DNA of 64,000 nucleotides from Paludibacter sp. Its GTDB lineage: Bacteria; Bacteroidota; Bacteroidia; Bacteroidales; Paludibacteraceae. A program made the position numbers and the translations under genes. Where the stretch lies: positions 1-64,000 of the forward strand of contig JAMPAY010000002.1 of NCBI GenBank assembly GCA_023666945.1, given 5' to 3'. The notes below the pieces were generated by a model. It made no database searches and had not been told where the DNA came from. It saw only the letters and a program-made list of their open reading frames with translations. This document shows positions 44,694-54,485 of the stretch, one piece after another; within the stretch, counting starts at the first letter, position 1, and each line of letters starts with the position of its first letter.

Positions 44694-47600
44694 TTATTTA
44701 ACAATAGCACGAAGGGTTTGGTTTTGGTTTGTAGTTGTTGTGACACTGATGTTGTAAACACCTGCACAAGGCACTGTATAGTTACGTTCGGCAGCATGGG
44801 TTTGTTCGTCTGCAATAATGCGTCCTAAGGTATCGTAGATGCGTATATGTGCATCGGCAGGCAGATTAAGTATGCGTAGGTTATGGTTTTCACCTATGGC
44901 ATATATTCCTATGCCGAGATTCCCGATGGAGGTGATTACAGAAGGAGTACGTTCGACGCTTACATAGAGTAGGAAACGGTTCTTATCGTCAGTCTTGTCG
45001 CTGCTGAAGCGATAGTCTTCTTGCAGCAGGTTGACCGATGTTCCGCTTTGTGTGTCGTAAAGAATAACTTCTTTCAGTGCGGTAAGGTCGTATTGGCGAG
45101 AGAGTGAGAACGTGTATTGACCTTGTTGAGCGGCAAAGTAGTGCAACTGTACGCCTTGGCGGGCAGCGTCATCGGAGAGAGCGTTGAATGCCAACTCGCC
45201 GTCGGCTCCTGCACTTGCCAAGACGGGCTTGGTGTAGCGTGTGTAGTATGTTCCGCGCCATTTGAGCAGGTCGGCACCAATCTCGTAGGCATTGGTATAG
45301 CGATCGGAGATAACCAAGGAGGTATAGTCGGTTTCACCTTTGTCATTGCTTAGGTTTATGCCTACGCGTATAGGAGCATCGGTGTCGGTTGCGTCTGCTT
45401 GGCGTGCCACTACTTTGTTGGCAGTCTTTCTGCTTTGTGCAGTGAAATTAACATATAGTGCATCTTGCTCGGCTTGCTCTCCGCCTACTTGTACAAAGTA
45501 ACTCATAAACGGAGGTAGGGAGTAGTTGCCTATCTCGGCTTGTATATATTCCGAATAACCGGCGTTCTGCGGAATGGTTACATAAGGAATGGTAAGATTA
45601 GTAAGTTCGTACTCGTTATCGCTATTTTCGATTAGTTTACCCAAGGTAAGTCCACTCCACGCATTGCTGCTATAGTAACTTACATAGGGGTTACCGACCA
45701 AGTTCCAGCCCTTATGGTTGGGGGTGATGTCCATGCCTGCACCATAGTCGTCGACCAAGACGGCTTTGTCGGTATGCTCGGTTTGGTAGTTGCTCATAGG
45801 GAAACGCAATTCGCGATAGGTGTGTCCTGCCTTGGGCGTAACGGCTACTATGTATCCCACACCTGCTTGCATTACATCGCCGCTAAAGTTTTTCCAACAG
45901 CCTCCGTTTTGTGTCTGTGCACGTTGTTCACCGTCGTAGGTGCGTAGTATCCAATCTGTACCATATACAGCGGGATCACCATTGCGGAAAGTGACTGTGC
46001 TGATGCGGCAATCTTGCGGCAGTGTAATCCAATACCAACGCGCATTGGTGATGCGCTTGTCGTGATAGGTTTCGCCTGTAAGGTTTGTCAGATTACCGTC
46101 TAAAGTGGCTGACGATACTTTGTCTTCTTTGCTGCGGAAAGCCAATGAGCGTACTTGATAATTGGTTTCGGCGGGCAGGTTGAGTGTACCACCGGCGTAA
46201 ACTTCCAAGTTGCGTACTGCGCGGATGTCGTTTTCGGTGTTGTCGGCATTCTTGGTAAGACTTGCACCATCCAATATCACCACATCGCAAGTGGTGCAGG
46301 CAGTACTTCCTTCGTTGTAGAAGATGGCATCGCCGGTAGTTTTATGACCGTCGACAATGATAGGTACTTTATAACTGGTTTCCGATATGATATCTTTAGT
46401 CTGTTTGTCGATGATGTTTATCTTGAGGTAATCGCAGGCACGTTCTTGCAGGTCGTCGATTTTGACAGTGAAAGTGCCGTCGTCGTTCTTGCTTACTCCT
46501 GCCTTGTCTTCGGTAAGGTCTACATATTCTGTGAAGTAGTGTGCGTAGTCGAACTCGGCTAATTCGGCAAACATTTCCCCGCTATTGCAGAATGCATTGT
46601 TACCATTGCCATCGCTTACGGTAGAACCTTCCCATTCCGTACCTAAGGTAACAAAGTCTTCGATATTCAGTTTTACGGCATCATATCCACTCTTTGTTCC
46701 TTTTTTACGATAAAGCAGACAACGGTTGGTGGAGAGTTGAACCGTGGTGTTTGCCCAACCACCGGGTTGATCCATATGTAAGGATGAAATTGTTGTGACG
46801 GCTGTCTGATTGGGGGCTTCTTGTGTGCCTGCACCTATAAGGTCGATGGCTGTCCATGTGCCATCGTCTTCCAAACGTTCCAACAATACGGCATCATCAC
46901 CATTGAGCGTGATTTGGTTGTGTCCATCTGCATCAACAACATTATAGGTAGTATGATCTCCGATGCAATACCAATTTGTGATTCGCCCTGCCTCCATGTC
47001 ATCGTAAGTGTAAGGCTTATTGTCGATTGTCATTTTCAGATATTCACGTAATGTTGTGTTGTTGAGAGCAGGGTTGGTTCCCGGAGTGGCTTTGTTATTG
47101 CTCCATAGGATAATTTCGGTCAATTGGGGTAGCATTTTTGAGGGATATTTGGCAACCAAGGCAGAGATGTTGTCTAATTGTATGTATGTTTGTTCTCCTA
47201 CTTTGGTGGGCCAATTTTTGTCGCTGGCGACTCTGATACGTAGTTTGCTGAAATCTATCGGGTGGTCGGTACCGTTGTAGAGTGCCAATAGTTTCATGTT
47301 GCTGGCGGCTTCGAAGTATTTGGAGAAGAAAATGTCGTCGGCAACCGTGCCCTCGATAGTGGTTACACGTTCTTGCATCAGCACTTCGGTTTCGCCTTCG
47401 AAGTCGTGTTCAATAATGATGGAGTTTGTGGTTACTTCCACTACCTCTACTTGCGGTTCTTGTACAATGAGTGTGTATGATGCTTCCACCGGACAGATGT
47501 CGTTGTCGCGTGGTTGTGTGGCAGTAATGACAGCTTCACCTATTGCGCCTATGAGTGTAACTTCGCCGGTGGTAGCATTTACTGTGGCTATCTCGGTTTT

Positions 47601-50402
47601 ATTGGATGAGTAGGTTACCGCTTTTGTGTTGTCGGACAACAATCGGTTGGTGAATTTCTCCATTTTAGGTGATTTTACAACCTTGTTGCCTAACTCGAAC
47701 TCGTAGTTTGCTTCCCCGCAAGGTGTACATTGAGGATTCGATGCGTATGTTATCAGCGATGTATTTCCCCCATAGGTAATAACAATTGAACTAAAATAGG
47801 TAGCACCGCTAACTTTTATACAGAAATACTCGTTACCGGGAGTAATAGAGATAGTACTTGTAGTGGTAGCAGTTCCTGCTTCGTCTACAGTAGGTTTCTC
47901 ACTTGTACCTTGGTAAATTGTTGTTGTATTGTTTCCTTTGGCTACATTAAGTTGTATTGTCTTAAGGTTATGTATTGCAGATGTGTTATATAGAATACCA
48001 TCTCCTTTGCCTTTATTCATTTGTATGGCATCCTTAGCCTCAGAGTCAGTAGATTTGAGCCCTTTATTAATGCTGAATGTATATCCGTTGACAGTTGCAG
48101 ACTTAGGGCTATACGATGTAGTTAAGTCAAAGTCGGTAGCAGTCAGTGTGATTGTTTCTGCGGGTGTACCGGTTTCGTCTTCCGAGGTTTGTTGGTATAC
48201 TGCATAGAGGGTGATGTCGGCGTTGGCAGTATAGGAAGCGGAGGGTATCAGGGTTGGTGCTGTGGTGGTTTCTGCTACCGATGTGGTGCTCCAACCCATA
48301 AATGTCCAACCATCGCAAGTGGAAAGAGCATCGGGCAACGTAACGATACCGCCTTGTAAGGTTGTTTGACTGCATGTGCCTGTACCGGCATCGAGCGTTA
48401 CGGTAAAGTAAGAGTCGGCAGTAAAGGTATAGGAGGCTTGTTCGCTATCGCAATAGTCCGATCCATCTCCCTTTGCCTTTACGTAAACGGTATAAGTATT
48501 GCCGGGAATGACAGTGATTGCACGTGTAGAGGTTGTGCCCTTTATGGTACCAGAGAAAGTGCCGCTCATCGTGTATTCGACAGCATGGTCGACTGCGTCC
48601 CACGAGAAGGTGTATGTCCAATCGGAGTTGCGTACTACCTGTAGGTTGGTTGGAGCGGGCAGTTGTTGACATACTTTTTCGGTAGTGGTGAACTCAGCGG
48701 TTTTGTCATGGTCGTCACTATCGCAATAGCCACTCTCTCCCTTAGCCTTGACTCCCCATAAGTAATACGTATTGGGAGTCAGGTCTGTAACAATATATGT
48801 AGAGGACGTTGATTGGTAGGTATAGTCGTTATTACCATCCGTAACGAGTATCTCATATTGTGCAGCGTGTTCCACACTATTCCAACTCAGTGTTACGCCT
48901 GTGGAGGTGATGTCGGTTGACTGCAAGTTGCTTGGTGCATCAATGGGTGTACAAGGTTCTTCGGTACACGTTGTAGTATAGTCGGTATAAGGGGAGCCTA
49001 CCTTGTAGAACTGAACGTTTTGTTGGGAGCCAGTATAGCAACAGAAACGCGGGGAGGAAGAATTGAATTGAAGATAGCGTGTTGCGGTTGCCTGATTGCT
49101 AATCTTGAAATAATCGCCCGTAACAGTTACAACCCAAGAACAGTAATTGTCGGGAGTAGTAGTATTGTAGAGATATAAAGAGTTACCGCTGCCGGCAGTG
49201 CCTTTTCCATAACTGAGGTATCCACCTGTTCCCAAGAATGCAATGGTTCCTGTAATAGAACCTGCTTCCACGACTAAAGGAAAAAGTCCTGCGGGGAGAT
49301 TAGTATATTCTGTTGTAGTTCCAACATTGTTGTCAATACCATTCAATTCGCATTTAGTATCGCCTTTCTCATATACCAAATAAACTACATCTCCCGCAAC
49401 GGGGATAGTTGTCATCTTTGTTAAAGACTCTTCATTTGTTTTTGTAGCGAAGACGGCGTAGAATGTTTTGTCTTCGGTAAGCGTGGGGAGTGTGGTGGTG
49501 AAAAGTGTGGCAGGTTTTTGTCCGTCGGTTATGTTGGCTTGGTCTGTCCAACCGACAAATACTTTACCATTACAATCTGTAGTAGGAGCGTTGGGAATAG
49601 TACCTTCTGTTGTACTATACTCTTCTCCGTTTACAAACCAAGTAAGCGTATACACCTTGTCGGGTACATTTACGGTAAATTCGGCAGTAGTTTCGCAAAA
49701 GTCTTCATCGGCGGCTTGCGTAGCGACAATCGTATAACTTTTATCAGTTACATAAGGATAAAAATACCATGTGTTATCGTCGGTAGAACTTTTGTGTATA
49801 GCCGCTTCGGTGTCCGGTACATCGGTTTTGAAAGCATAACTGATAGCACCGTTTGAATTGCTTGACTGCTTAAGTGATGACAATTCCAAGGTTTTATATA
49901 CTTCACATTGCCCATTGTTAAATGTTAGGGTGGGCTTGTTGCAAGATGATTCGTATGTAACAACTATTTGCTTCCAACGTCCTTGCTTTGCTGCAGTAAA
50001 TGTAACGTTATTACTTGTTCCAGTCCATGTTGTGACAGCACCGCTGGTAGAAGCCGAACCTGTGTTAACCGACTTACCGAATGCAGTAGCATAATTGGAA
50101 CTTGTGAAGGTGATTACAACTTTAGTGATAGAACCGGGAGCGGTTACGGTAAGTTGAGAGCCTGCATATTCACGAACTTCTGTAGCAGAAACTCCATAGG
50201 CTTTTGTTGATGATATTGTAACGTTATCGATAGTTGCGGTAGCATTACTTCCGGTGCCACTTGTTCCTTGGTTGTCATAGGCAGCAGCAGAAAAAGTTAC
50301 GTCAACTCCCCAACTATTAGTACAATAAAGGAGTAGTGTGATTATTAACAAAAATCCACGGAGTGGTTTGCTTGTTGGAAAAAAGCGGTGAAATTGTTTC
50401 AT
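44694..50402 (-). CDS. Giant T9SS adhesin-like surface protein
   Basis: A 1902-residue protein whose N-terminus has a basic region and a hydrophobic signal (GFLLIITLLLYCTNSWG). Beta-rich modules follow: an N-terminal jelly-roll-like domain, an InlB-like repeat (YTLTWFVNGEEYSTTEGTIP, GWTDQ), two fibronectin type III domains from about residues 484 and 580 (APSNLQSTDITSTGVTLSWN; APTNLQVVRNSDWTYTFSWD), another InlB-like repeat near 663 (VTLDAGTGTC ... MGWS) and further Ig-like and lamin-tail-like regions. The last 90 residues are a T9SS sorting domain (RIYDTLGRIIADEQ ... GVYNISVTT). No catalytic motif seen; binding or adhesion is inferred. The upstream region is unusually long. Confidence 0.78.
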   Translation of the reverse strand: MKQFHRFFPTSKPLRGFLLIITLLLYCTNSWGVDVTFSAAAYDNQGTSGTGSNATATIDNVTISSTKAYGVSATEVREYAGSQLTVTAPGSITKVVITFTSSNYATAFGKSVNTGSASTSGAVTTWTGTSNNVTFTAAKQGRWKQIVVTYESSCNKPTLTFNNGQCEVYKTLELSSLKQSSNSNGAISYAFKTDVPDTEAAIHKSSTDDNTWYFYPYVTDKSYTIVATQAADEDFCETTAEFTVNVPDKVYTLTWFVNGEEYSTTEGTIPNAPTTDCNGKVFVGWTDQANITDGQKPATLFTTTLPTLTEDKTFYAVFATKTNEESLTKMTTIPVAGDVVYLVYEKGDTKCELNGIDNNVGTTTEYTNLPAGLFPLVVEAGSITGTIAFLGTGGYLSYGKGTAGSGNSLYLYNTTTPDNYCSWVVTVTGDYFKISNQATATRYLQFNSSSPRFCCYTGSQQNVQFYKVGSPYTDYTTTCTEEPCTPIDAPSNLQSTDITSTGVTLSWNSVEHAAQYEILVTDGNNDYTYQSTSSTYIVTDLTPNTYYLWGVKAKGESGYCDSDDHDKTAEFTTTEKVCQQLPAPTNLQVVRNSDWTYTFSWDAVDHAVEYTMSGTFSGTIKGTTSTRAITVIPGNTYTVYVKAKGDGSDYCDSEQASYTFTADSYFTVTLDAGTGTCSQTTLQGGIVTLPDALSTCDGWTFMGWSTTSVAETTTAPTLIPSASYTANADITLYAVYQQTSEDETGTPAETITLTATDFDLTTSYSPKSATVNGYTFSINKGLKSTDSEAKDAIQMNKGKGDGILYNTSAIHNLKTIQLNVAKGNNTTTIYQGTSEKPTVDEAGTATTTSTISITPGNEYFCIKVSGATYFSSIVITYGGNTSLITYASNPQCTPCGEANYEFELGNKVVKSPKMEKFTNRLLSDNTKAVTYSSNKTEIATVNATTGEVTLIGAIGEAVITATQPRDNDICPVEASYTLIVQEPQVEVVEVTTNSIIIEHDFEGETEVLMQERVTTIEGTVADDIFFSKYFEAASNMKLLALYNGTDHPIDFSKLRIRVASDKNWPTKVGEQTYIQLDNISALVAKYPSKMLPQLTEIILWSNNKATPGTNPALNNTTLREYLKMTIDNKPYTYDDMEAGRITNWYCIGDHTTYNVVDADGHNQITLNGDDAVLLERLEDDGTWTAIDLIGAGTQEAPNQTAVTTISSLHMDQPGGWANTTVQLSTNRCLLYRKKGTKSGYDAVKLNIEDFVTLGTEWEGSTVSDGNGNNAFCNSGEMFAELAEFDYAHYFTEYVDLTEDKAGVSKNDDGTFTVKIDDLQERACDYLKINIIDKQTKDIISETSYKVPIIVDGHKTTGDAIFYNEGSTACTTCDVVILDGASLTKNADNTENDIRAVRNLEVYAGGTLNLPAETNYQVRSLAFRSKEDKVSSATLDGNLTNLTGETYHDKRITNARWYWITLPQDCRISTVTFRNGDPAVYGTDWILRTYDGEQRAQTQNGGCWKNFSGDVMQAGVGYIVAVTPKAGHTYRELRFPMSNYQTEHTDKAVLVDDYGAGMDITPNHKGWNLVGNPYVSYYSSNAWSGLTLGKLIENSDNEYELTNLTIPYVTIPQNAGYSEYIQAEIGNYSLPPFMSYFVQVGGEQAEQDALYVNFTAQSRKTANKVVARQADATDTDAPIRVGINLSNDKGETDYTSLVISDRYTNAYEIGADLLKWRGTYYTRYTKPVLASAGADGELAFNALSDDAARQGVQLHYFAAQQGQYTFSLSRQYDLTALKEVILYDTQSGTSVNLLQEDYRFSSDKTDDKNRFLLYVSVERTPSVITSIGNLGIGIYAIGENHNLRILNLPADAHIRIYDTLGRIIADEQTHAAERNYTVPCAGVYNISVTTTTNQNQTLRAIVK

Positions 50403-50580
50403 ATTGTTTGTTGTTTGTTTTTCGTTGTTTTGCAATGTACCCTTATATCGTAGGTGATAAGGTGTCGCCTATAATTGTTTTTTTTGCGCACTTTATACCA
50501 CCTCTATGCGCCGAGATTGCTTTGTTGTAGCGGCTTTCGGCTCCGTCGGTCTATCGTGGCAACAGGCTTACTATATAGTG

Positions 50581-50621
50581 CAAATGCCCGTATGAGACAC
50601 TTGTTCTCATACAGGCATTTG
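50581..50621. other. Long imperfect hairpin
   Basis: CAAATGCC-c-GTATGAGA, seven bases, TCTCATAC-a-GGCATTTG: 16 pairs with one mismatch. No T run follows on either strand. It lies in the 819-bp gap between the adhesin and efp. Confidence 0.7.
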
Positions 50622-50717
50622 CATATTCGGCTGATTGCACATCAATCGGTTTGTTCAGACGGTTTTGTATTAGGGTTACATCCTTAGTCTTTGCAAAATC
50701 ATCCACCACCAAACAAC

Positions 50718-50784
50718 TGCGGACTTATCCATATGATACTGCTTGAGCGTATCACCACTCGTCCCACATGAGTGTCATCCGCAA
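50718..50784 (-). ncRNA. Candidate structured RNA with a three-way junction
   Basis: On the minus strand an outer stem TTGCGGA/TCCGCA encloses two hairpins, CACTC/GAGTG and TGATAC/GTATCA. It lies 340 bases downstream of a good minus-strand promoter (51124-51154) and upstream of the adhesin, so it is either in a 700-base leader of that gene or in a separate small RNA. It does not match tmRNA, RNase P RNA, SRP RNA or a riboswitch that I know. Confidence 0.4.
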
Positions 50785-51123
50785 TCAGTTCCTTTCCTTG
50801 TGTTTGTAAAAGTCAGTGCTATGCTATAAGGGGAAATATGAGGGTGTAGAAATCCAACCTCTCTGCTTTGGGGGCTGTTGTGTGTTTTTCGATACGGTAT
50901 AGAATAGAAAAGGTATTCTTTTTGTTTTCGAAACTGTATGCTTTCTTAAGAAATGTTGCCACCTGTTCTTTTACACTTGCAAGTCTGCTTGTCAGGTTGC
51001 GTTTCTTATTGTTTAGGAATCAGCATAGTTTCAATGCCCCTTTCTTTATCCCTCAGCCACAGCATCATGCGACTGCTTCCACCAACAGAATCGGCTCTGT
51101 AAGCCTATTCTTATTCCACGATG

Positions 51124-51154
51124 CAAAGGTACTATAAAAAACTTATCCCCGCAA
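51124..51154 (-). promoter_or_regulatory. Promoter in the adhesin-efp gap
   Basis: Minus strand TTG-N20-TACCTTTG, just beyond the efp terminator. No gene starts within 700 bases downstream, so it reads a leader or a non-coding RNA. Confidence 0.6.
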
Positions 51155-51163
51155 GGGAAATAT

Positions 51164-51197
51164 TAAAAAAAGTGCTTTGGAGAAATCCAAAGCACTT
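51164..51197 (-). terminator. Intrinsic terminator of efp
   Basis: AAGTGCTTTGGA, four bases, TCCAAAGCACTT, followed on the minus strand by seven T residues. Confidence 0.9.
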
Positions 51198-51221
51198 GTA
51201 ATGTAAAAAGATGTATGCTGC

Positions 51222-51785
51222 TTAGCGTACGCGCTCGCAATAGGAGCCGTCGCGTGTATCCACACGAATCATTTCACCTTCGTTAACGAAGAGGGGGACA
51301 CGAATTTCGACACCTGTTTCCAATTTTGCAGGCTTGGTGGTGTTGGTAGCGGTATCACCCTTGAGTCCGGGTTCGGTGTATGTTACCTGCAATTCGACCT
51401 TGGTGGGCAGTTCGGCAAACAATACGGTGTCGGTTGAGGCATCGGATACTACATCAACAACCATACCTTCTTTCAAGAAATCAACACCCGTAATCAAATC
51501 GTGTGCGATAGGAATTTGCTCGAAAGTTTCTTGGTTCATAAAGATATAATCGGCTCCTTCTTGGTAGAGATATTGGTAGGGGCGACGTTCTACACGTACG
51601 TCTTCCAATTTCTCGCCGATGTTGAAGCGGCGCTCCAATACACGACCATCCACTACATCTTTGAACTTGACACGCATAATGGTGTTACCCTTACCGGGTT
51701 TCACATGAAGGAATTCAATTACAAAATAAAGACGTCCGTCCATGCGGATGCAAACGCCGTTTTTTACATCTTGTGAGTTAATCAT
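51222..51785 (-). CDS. efp: Translation elongation factor P
   Basis: EF-P relieves ribosome stalling at polyproline. The 187-residue protein has three beta-barrel domains: KOW-like N-terminal (MINSQDVKNGVCIRMDGRLY), the tip loop VKPGKGN with the lysine that is modified in many bacteria, a central OB domain (YIFMNQETFEQI) and the C-terminal EF-P domain with GVEIRVPLFVNEGEMIRVDT. The length is standard. It has its own promoter and terminator. Confidence 0.96.
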   Translation of the reverse strand: MINSQDVKNGVCIRMDGRLYFVIEFLHVKPGKGNTIMRVKFKDVVDGRVLERRFNIGEKLEDVRVERRPYQYLYQEGADYIFMNQETFEQIPIAHDLITGVDFLKEGMVVDVVSDASTDTVLFAELPTKVELQVTYTEPGLKGDTATNTTKPAKLETGVEIRVPLFVNEGEMIRVDTRDGSYCERVR

Positions 51786-51866
51786 AACTGTATATTTGTA
51801 TTATTTGTTTTTTCGGAGTGTATATTTGCAGCGTATAGGTTAAACCTATTGCACACGAAACGGCTG

Positions 51867-51897
51867 CAAAGATAATATATTTTTTGCGAAATACAAA
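51867..51897 (-). promoter_or_regulatory. Promoter for efp
   Basis: Minus strand TTTG-N19-TATCTTTG. The leader would be about 78 bases. Confidence 0.7.
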
Positions 51898-52313
51898 ATA
51901 GTTAGAGAAAGCCTATAGAACACCGTTAGGAAGGTGTTCTGTTTTGCCTTGCATCGCTACCGAGGTAGCGGTATGCTCCTGCGTTGATCGGATACGTATA
52001 GGAGCGGATGCTCGATTTTGACAAAATGAAAGGTCGACGAGATGTCGTTACGGTCTCGTTATGGTCTCGTTACGGTCTCGTAGACGTAATAGAGGACGCA
52101 TTGTAAGCGTTTGGTGATTCTCTGCAAGAAAAATGTTGCTATTTTGCTGAAAATGCTATACTATAGACAGGATGTGTGGGCGCGGTAAGAAAGGGGCTAC
52201 AAATTCAACATTGCTGCGCTACGCTTGCAACATTGCCATTTGTGGCTGCGCCTCGGCATAGTTCAAGCCGTGGCTTTACTCTGCGCTCGGCTTTGTTGGT
52301 CAAATTCAATATT
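51898..52313. other. Intergenic region upstream of efp
   Basis: No gene seen. It holds a hairpin AGAACACC/GGTGTTCT at 51917-51940 followed by GTTTT, and the 11-bp array described separately. Confidence 0.55.
52045..52077. repeat. 11-bp tandem array (3 units)
   Basis: TCGTTACGGTC, TCGTTATGGTC, TCGTTACGGTC. The shared core GGTCTCGTTA is the reverse complement of the unit in the array at 12603, so the two arrays belong to one family in opposite orientation. Confidence 0.85.
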
Positions 52314-53780
52314 TCACTTCGTTTCAATATTGTAATTGCACACAAATTCATAGCAACCGGCATCGGGTGCTTGGTCGGAAAATCGAGAATTTCCTTCTTT
52401 ATCAAGCGGATACAGACGTGCGTAGGCGGTGTCGGCGATGTTGCGTGCGGGTGCGACAGAATCGAGGTGGAAATCGTAGTAGCGGTAGTCGGTGTGCGAA
52501 TAGTAGGTGTTGGCAAACAAGGTATCGTCGGGTGTGGCATAGACATTGTGCCGGAAGAACGCCAAGTGTGTGGTATCGGCTTGCAGATAGTTGTATGTAA
52601 ATTCTCCCAAATAGTAATCGGGTAGCGGTGTGGCCAGTACCAGATTATTAGAGCGGATGCCTGCAATGATGTTGTTGTGAAATTGCGTATGTGTGCGTGC
52701 ATCGTTCTTGGAGAGGTTGTTGATATAGACGGCCGCCATGTCTTCGCGATTGACGGGCTGAATTTGCATATCGGTACTGCGGAAATAGGATGCAATGGTG
52801 TTGTGAATGAAAGTATGGTCGCCTCCTGCCAAGTAGATGCAGTATTGTGCACAATTAGAAATTTCGTTGTTGACAGCGGTGAGATGTGTATTACGCAATA
52901 CGAGTCCGTATTGCGCACAATTGTGTATGCGTGAGTTGGTGAGTTGCAGAGCAGGCAGATTGCCGTTGTCGGATGCCATGCAGTAGATTCCTACACTGCC
53001 GCTGATGATGTCGGCATGGTTGATTATGTAGGTGCAGTTTTCGCCTGTATTGTCGGGTTGCATAAGGTAGATACCATTCCATTTGCCTGCCACAGCCGTA
53101 TAGGGTACTTGTGTAAAGATGCGGTCGAGTCGGTCGCCTCGGAAGCGAATGGGCTGTTGGAGGGTGCCTTGTGCATTGAGATTGCCGTAGACAATGAGTG
53201 AGGCATTGTCGTGCATATAGAATGTGGTTCCCGGCTGCAGTGTGAGCGTATAGGCCGTGTCGATGCAGAGATAGTCGTAAACCAAATAGGGTTTATCGGC
53301 AGTGAGTGTAGTGTCGGAGCAGATGGTTTTGCGGCGAAATATTTCGACATCTTGTCCATAGGCTTCGAGCCTAACGGTTTGCACACGGTTGTTGACTACG
53401 AAGAGAATGGCATCTTCCACCAATACGGGGTTGTTTTGGTCTTGCGGGTCGATGTAGGCTTTGACAAAGATGAACAGACTATCCCCCCCCGGAAGACTGA
53501 TGTTGCGCATGCGTTGGAGGTCGGTTTCACCATCGATATTTATACGGAAAAACTGTCCGTTTTCCATGCTTACCGATTTGATTGTAACGGTCTGTTTTGT
53601 ACGGTTGTAGACCTTCATTTGCAGTGTAACGGTAGTCATGGATGTGAAGACTGTATCGAACCGCAGTGTATCGGTATCGAAAGAGATTTGTTCTTCGCTA
53701 TTGTATGCAGGGTTGGTGTTGCATGCTGCGATTAGTGCGGTGATGATGAGGCAATATATGCAGTGGCGTAAAGTATTCAC
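52314..53780 (-). CDS. Lipoprotein with right-handed beta-helix
   Basis: A 488-residue protein. The N-terminus is a lipoprotein signal (CLIITALIAAC, lipobox cysteine near residue 20). Residues about 30-150 are an Ig-like domain that resembles choice-of-anchor modules. From about 180 onward there are repeated strand-turn units with buried Asn, His and Tyr (NSRIHNCAQYGLVLRNTHLT, EISNCAQYCIYLAGGDHTFI), as in pectate-lyase-like beta-helices. No catalytic residues were identified. Last gene of the aroQ operon, three bases after the PorT-like gene. Confidence 0.75.
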   Translation of the reverse strand: MNTLRHCIYCLIITALIAACNTNPAYNSEEQISFDTDTLRFDTVFTSMTTVTLQMKVYNRTKQTVTIKSVSMENGQFFRINIDGETDLQRMRNISLPGGDSLFIFVKAYIDPQDQNNPVLVEDAILFVVNNRVQTVRLEAYGQDVEIFRRKTICSDTTLTADKPYLVYDYLCIDTAYTLTLQPGTTFYMHDNASLIVYGNLNAQGTLQQPIRFRGDRLDRIFTQVPYTAVAGKWNGIYLMQPDNTGENCTYIINHADIISGSVGIYCMASDNGNLPALQLTNSRIHNCAQYGLVLRNTHLTAVNNEISNCAQYCIYLAGGDHTFIHNTIASYFRSTDMQIQPVNREDMAAVYINNLSKNDARTHTQFHNNIIAGIRSNNLVLATPLPDYYLGEFTYNYLQADTTHLAFFRHNVYATPDDTLFANTYYSHTDYRYYDFHLDSVAPARNIADTAYARLYPLDKEGNSRFSDQAPDAGCYEFVCNYNIETK

Positions 53781-53783
53781 AGT

Positions 53784-54473
53784 TTATTCGAAATTGAAAG
53801 TGAGTGTGAGTTGTCGCGAGAGCAACCGACTCAAGGCACGTGTGTAGAATTCATCTTGCACGGGCAGTTCGGTACGCCCGTCGGCAGGTGTAAGAATGTT
53901 GTTGAAACCTATGGAATAGGTAAGTTGCGGGCAGAGTTTGAACCATTGGAAATAGAGGTCGCATCCGAAGCCGACTTCGACAAAATAGTCGAAAGGTTTT
54001 TGCAGGATGGGTCTGTTTTTGTCGCCTCCGAAATCGAAACTGACTCCGCCTCCTGCAATGAGATAGGGGCGATAGTTGACTTCCCGTTCAGCCGACCACT
54101 TGAGATAGAGCGGTATGGAAATAGGCAATGAAAGCACATCGGTTTGCAGGTTTTTTACCGACCCCGATTCGGTTTTGTAGGACAAGGTGCGCATGCCGAA
54201 GTGGAGTGTGGGTGTGCAACGCAGATTGAGGTGACGGCTCAATCGGAGATCAGTGATGAAACCAACAGAGAAGCCGGGCATCATGCTTGCAACACGTGCA
54301 TGATAGATTTCTCCATCGAGTGGTTGCAGTGTTTCGGTGGGTGTAAAGTGCATGAAGTTGACGCCCAATGAGAACCCGAAATGTACGAGTTTGTCGTCTA
54401 TATAGGGTCGGTTTTGCGCGTAGATTGGCATTACGACCCATGCTGCGATGGCTATGAACAGATACTTTTTCAA
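53784..54473 (-). CDS. porT: PorT-like outer membrane barrel (T9SS)
   Basis: A 229-residue protein with signal peptide MKKYLFIAIAAWVVMPIYAQ. It opens with DDKLVHFGFSLGVNFMHF, as in PorT of Porphyromonas, and continues with alternating beta strands to a final aromatic residue (LTLTFNFE), typical of eight-stranded outer-membrane barrels. PorT is needed for type IX secretion, which fits the several T9SS cargo genes in this window. A generic OmpA-like porin is the alternative. It follows the TonB-dependent receptor by 12 bases. Confidence 0.75.
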   Translation of the reverse strand: MKKYLFIAIAAWVVMPIYAQNRPYIDDKLVHFGFSLGVNFMHFTPTETLQPLDGEIYHARVASMMPGFSVGFITDLRLSRHLNLRCTPTLHFGMRTLSYKTESGSVKNLQTDVLSLPISIPLYLKWSAEREVNYRPYLIAGGGVSFDFGGDKNRPILQKPFDYFVEVGFGCDLYFQWFKLCPQLTYSIGFNNILTPADGRTELPVQDEFYTRALSRLLSRQLTLTFNFE

Positions 54474-54485
54474 TGTGGTTCGGTA

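Noticed and set aside
50868..51137. 89-codon plus-strand frame between the adhesin and efp
   Set aside because: No recognisable product, and the promoter in this gap is on the other strand.
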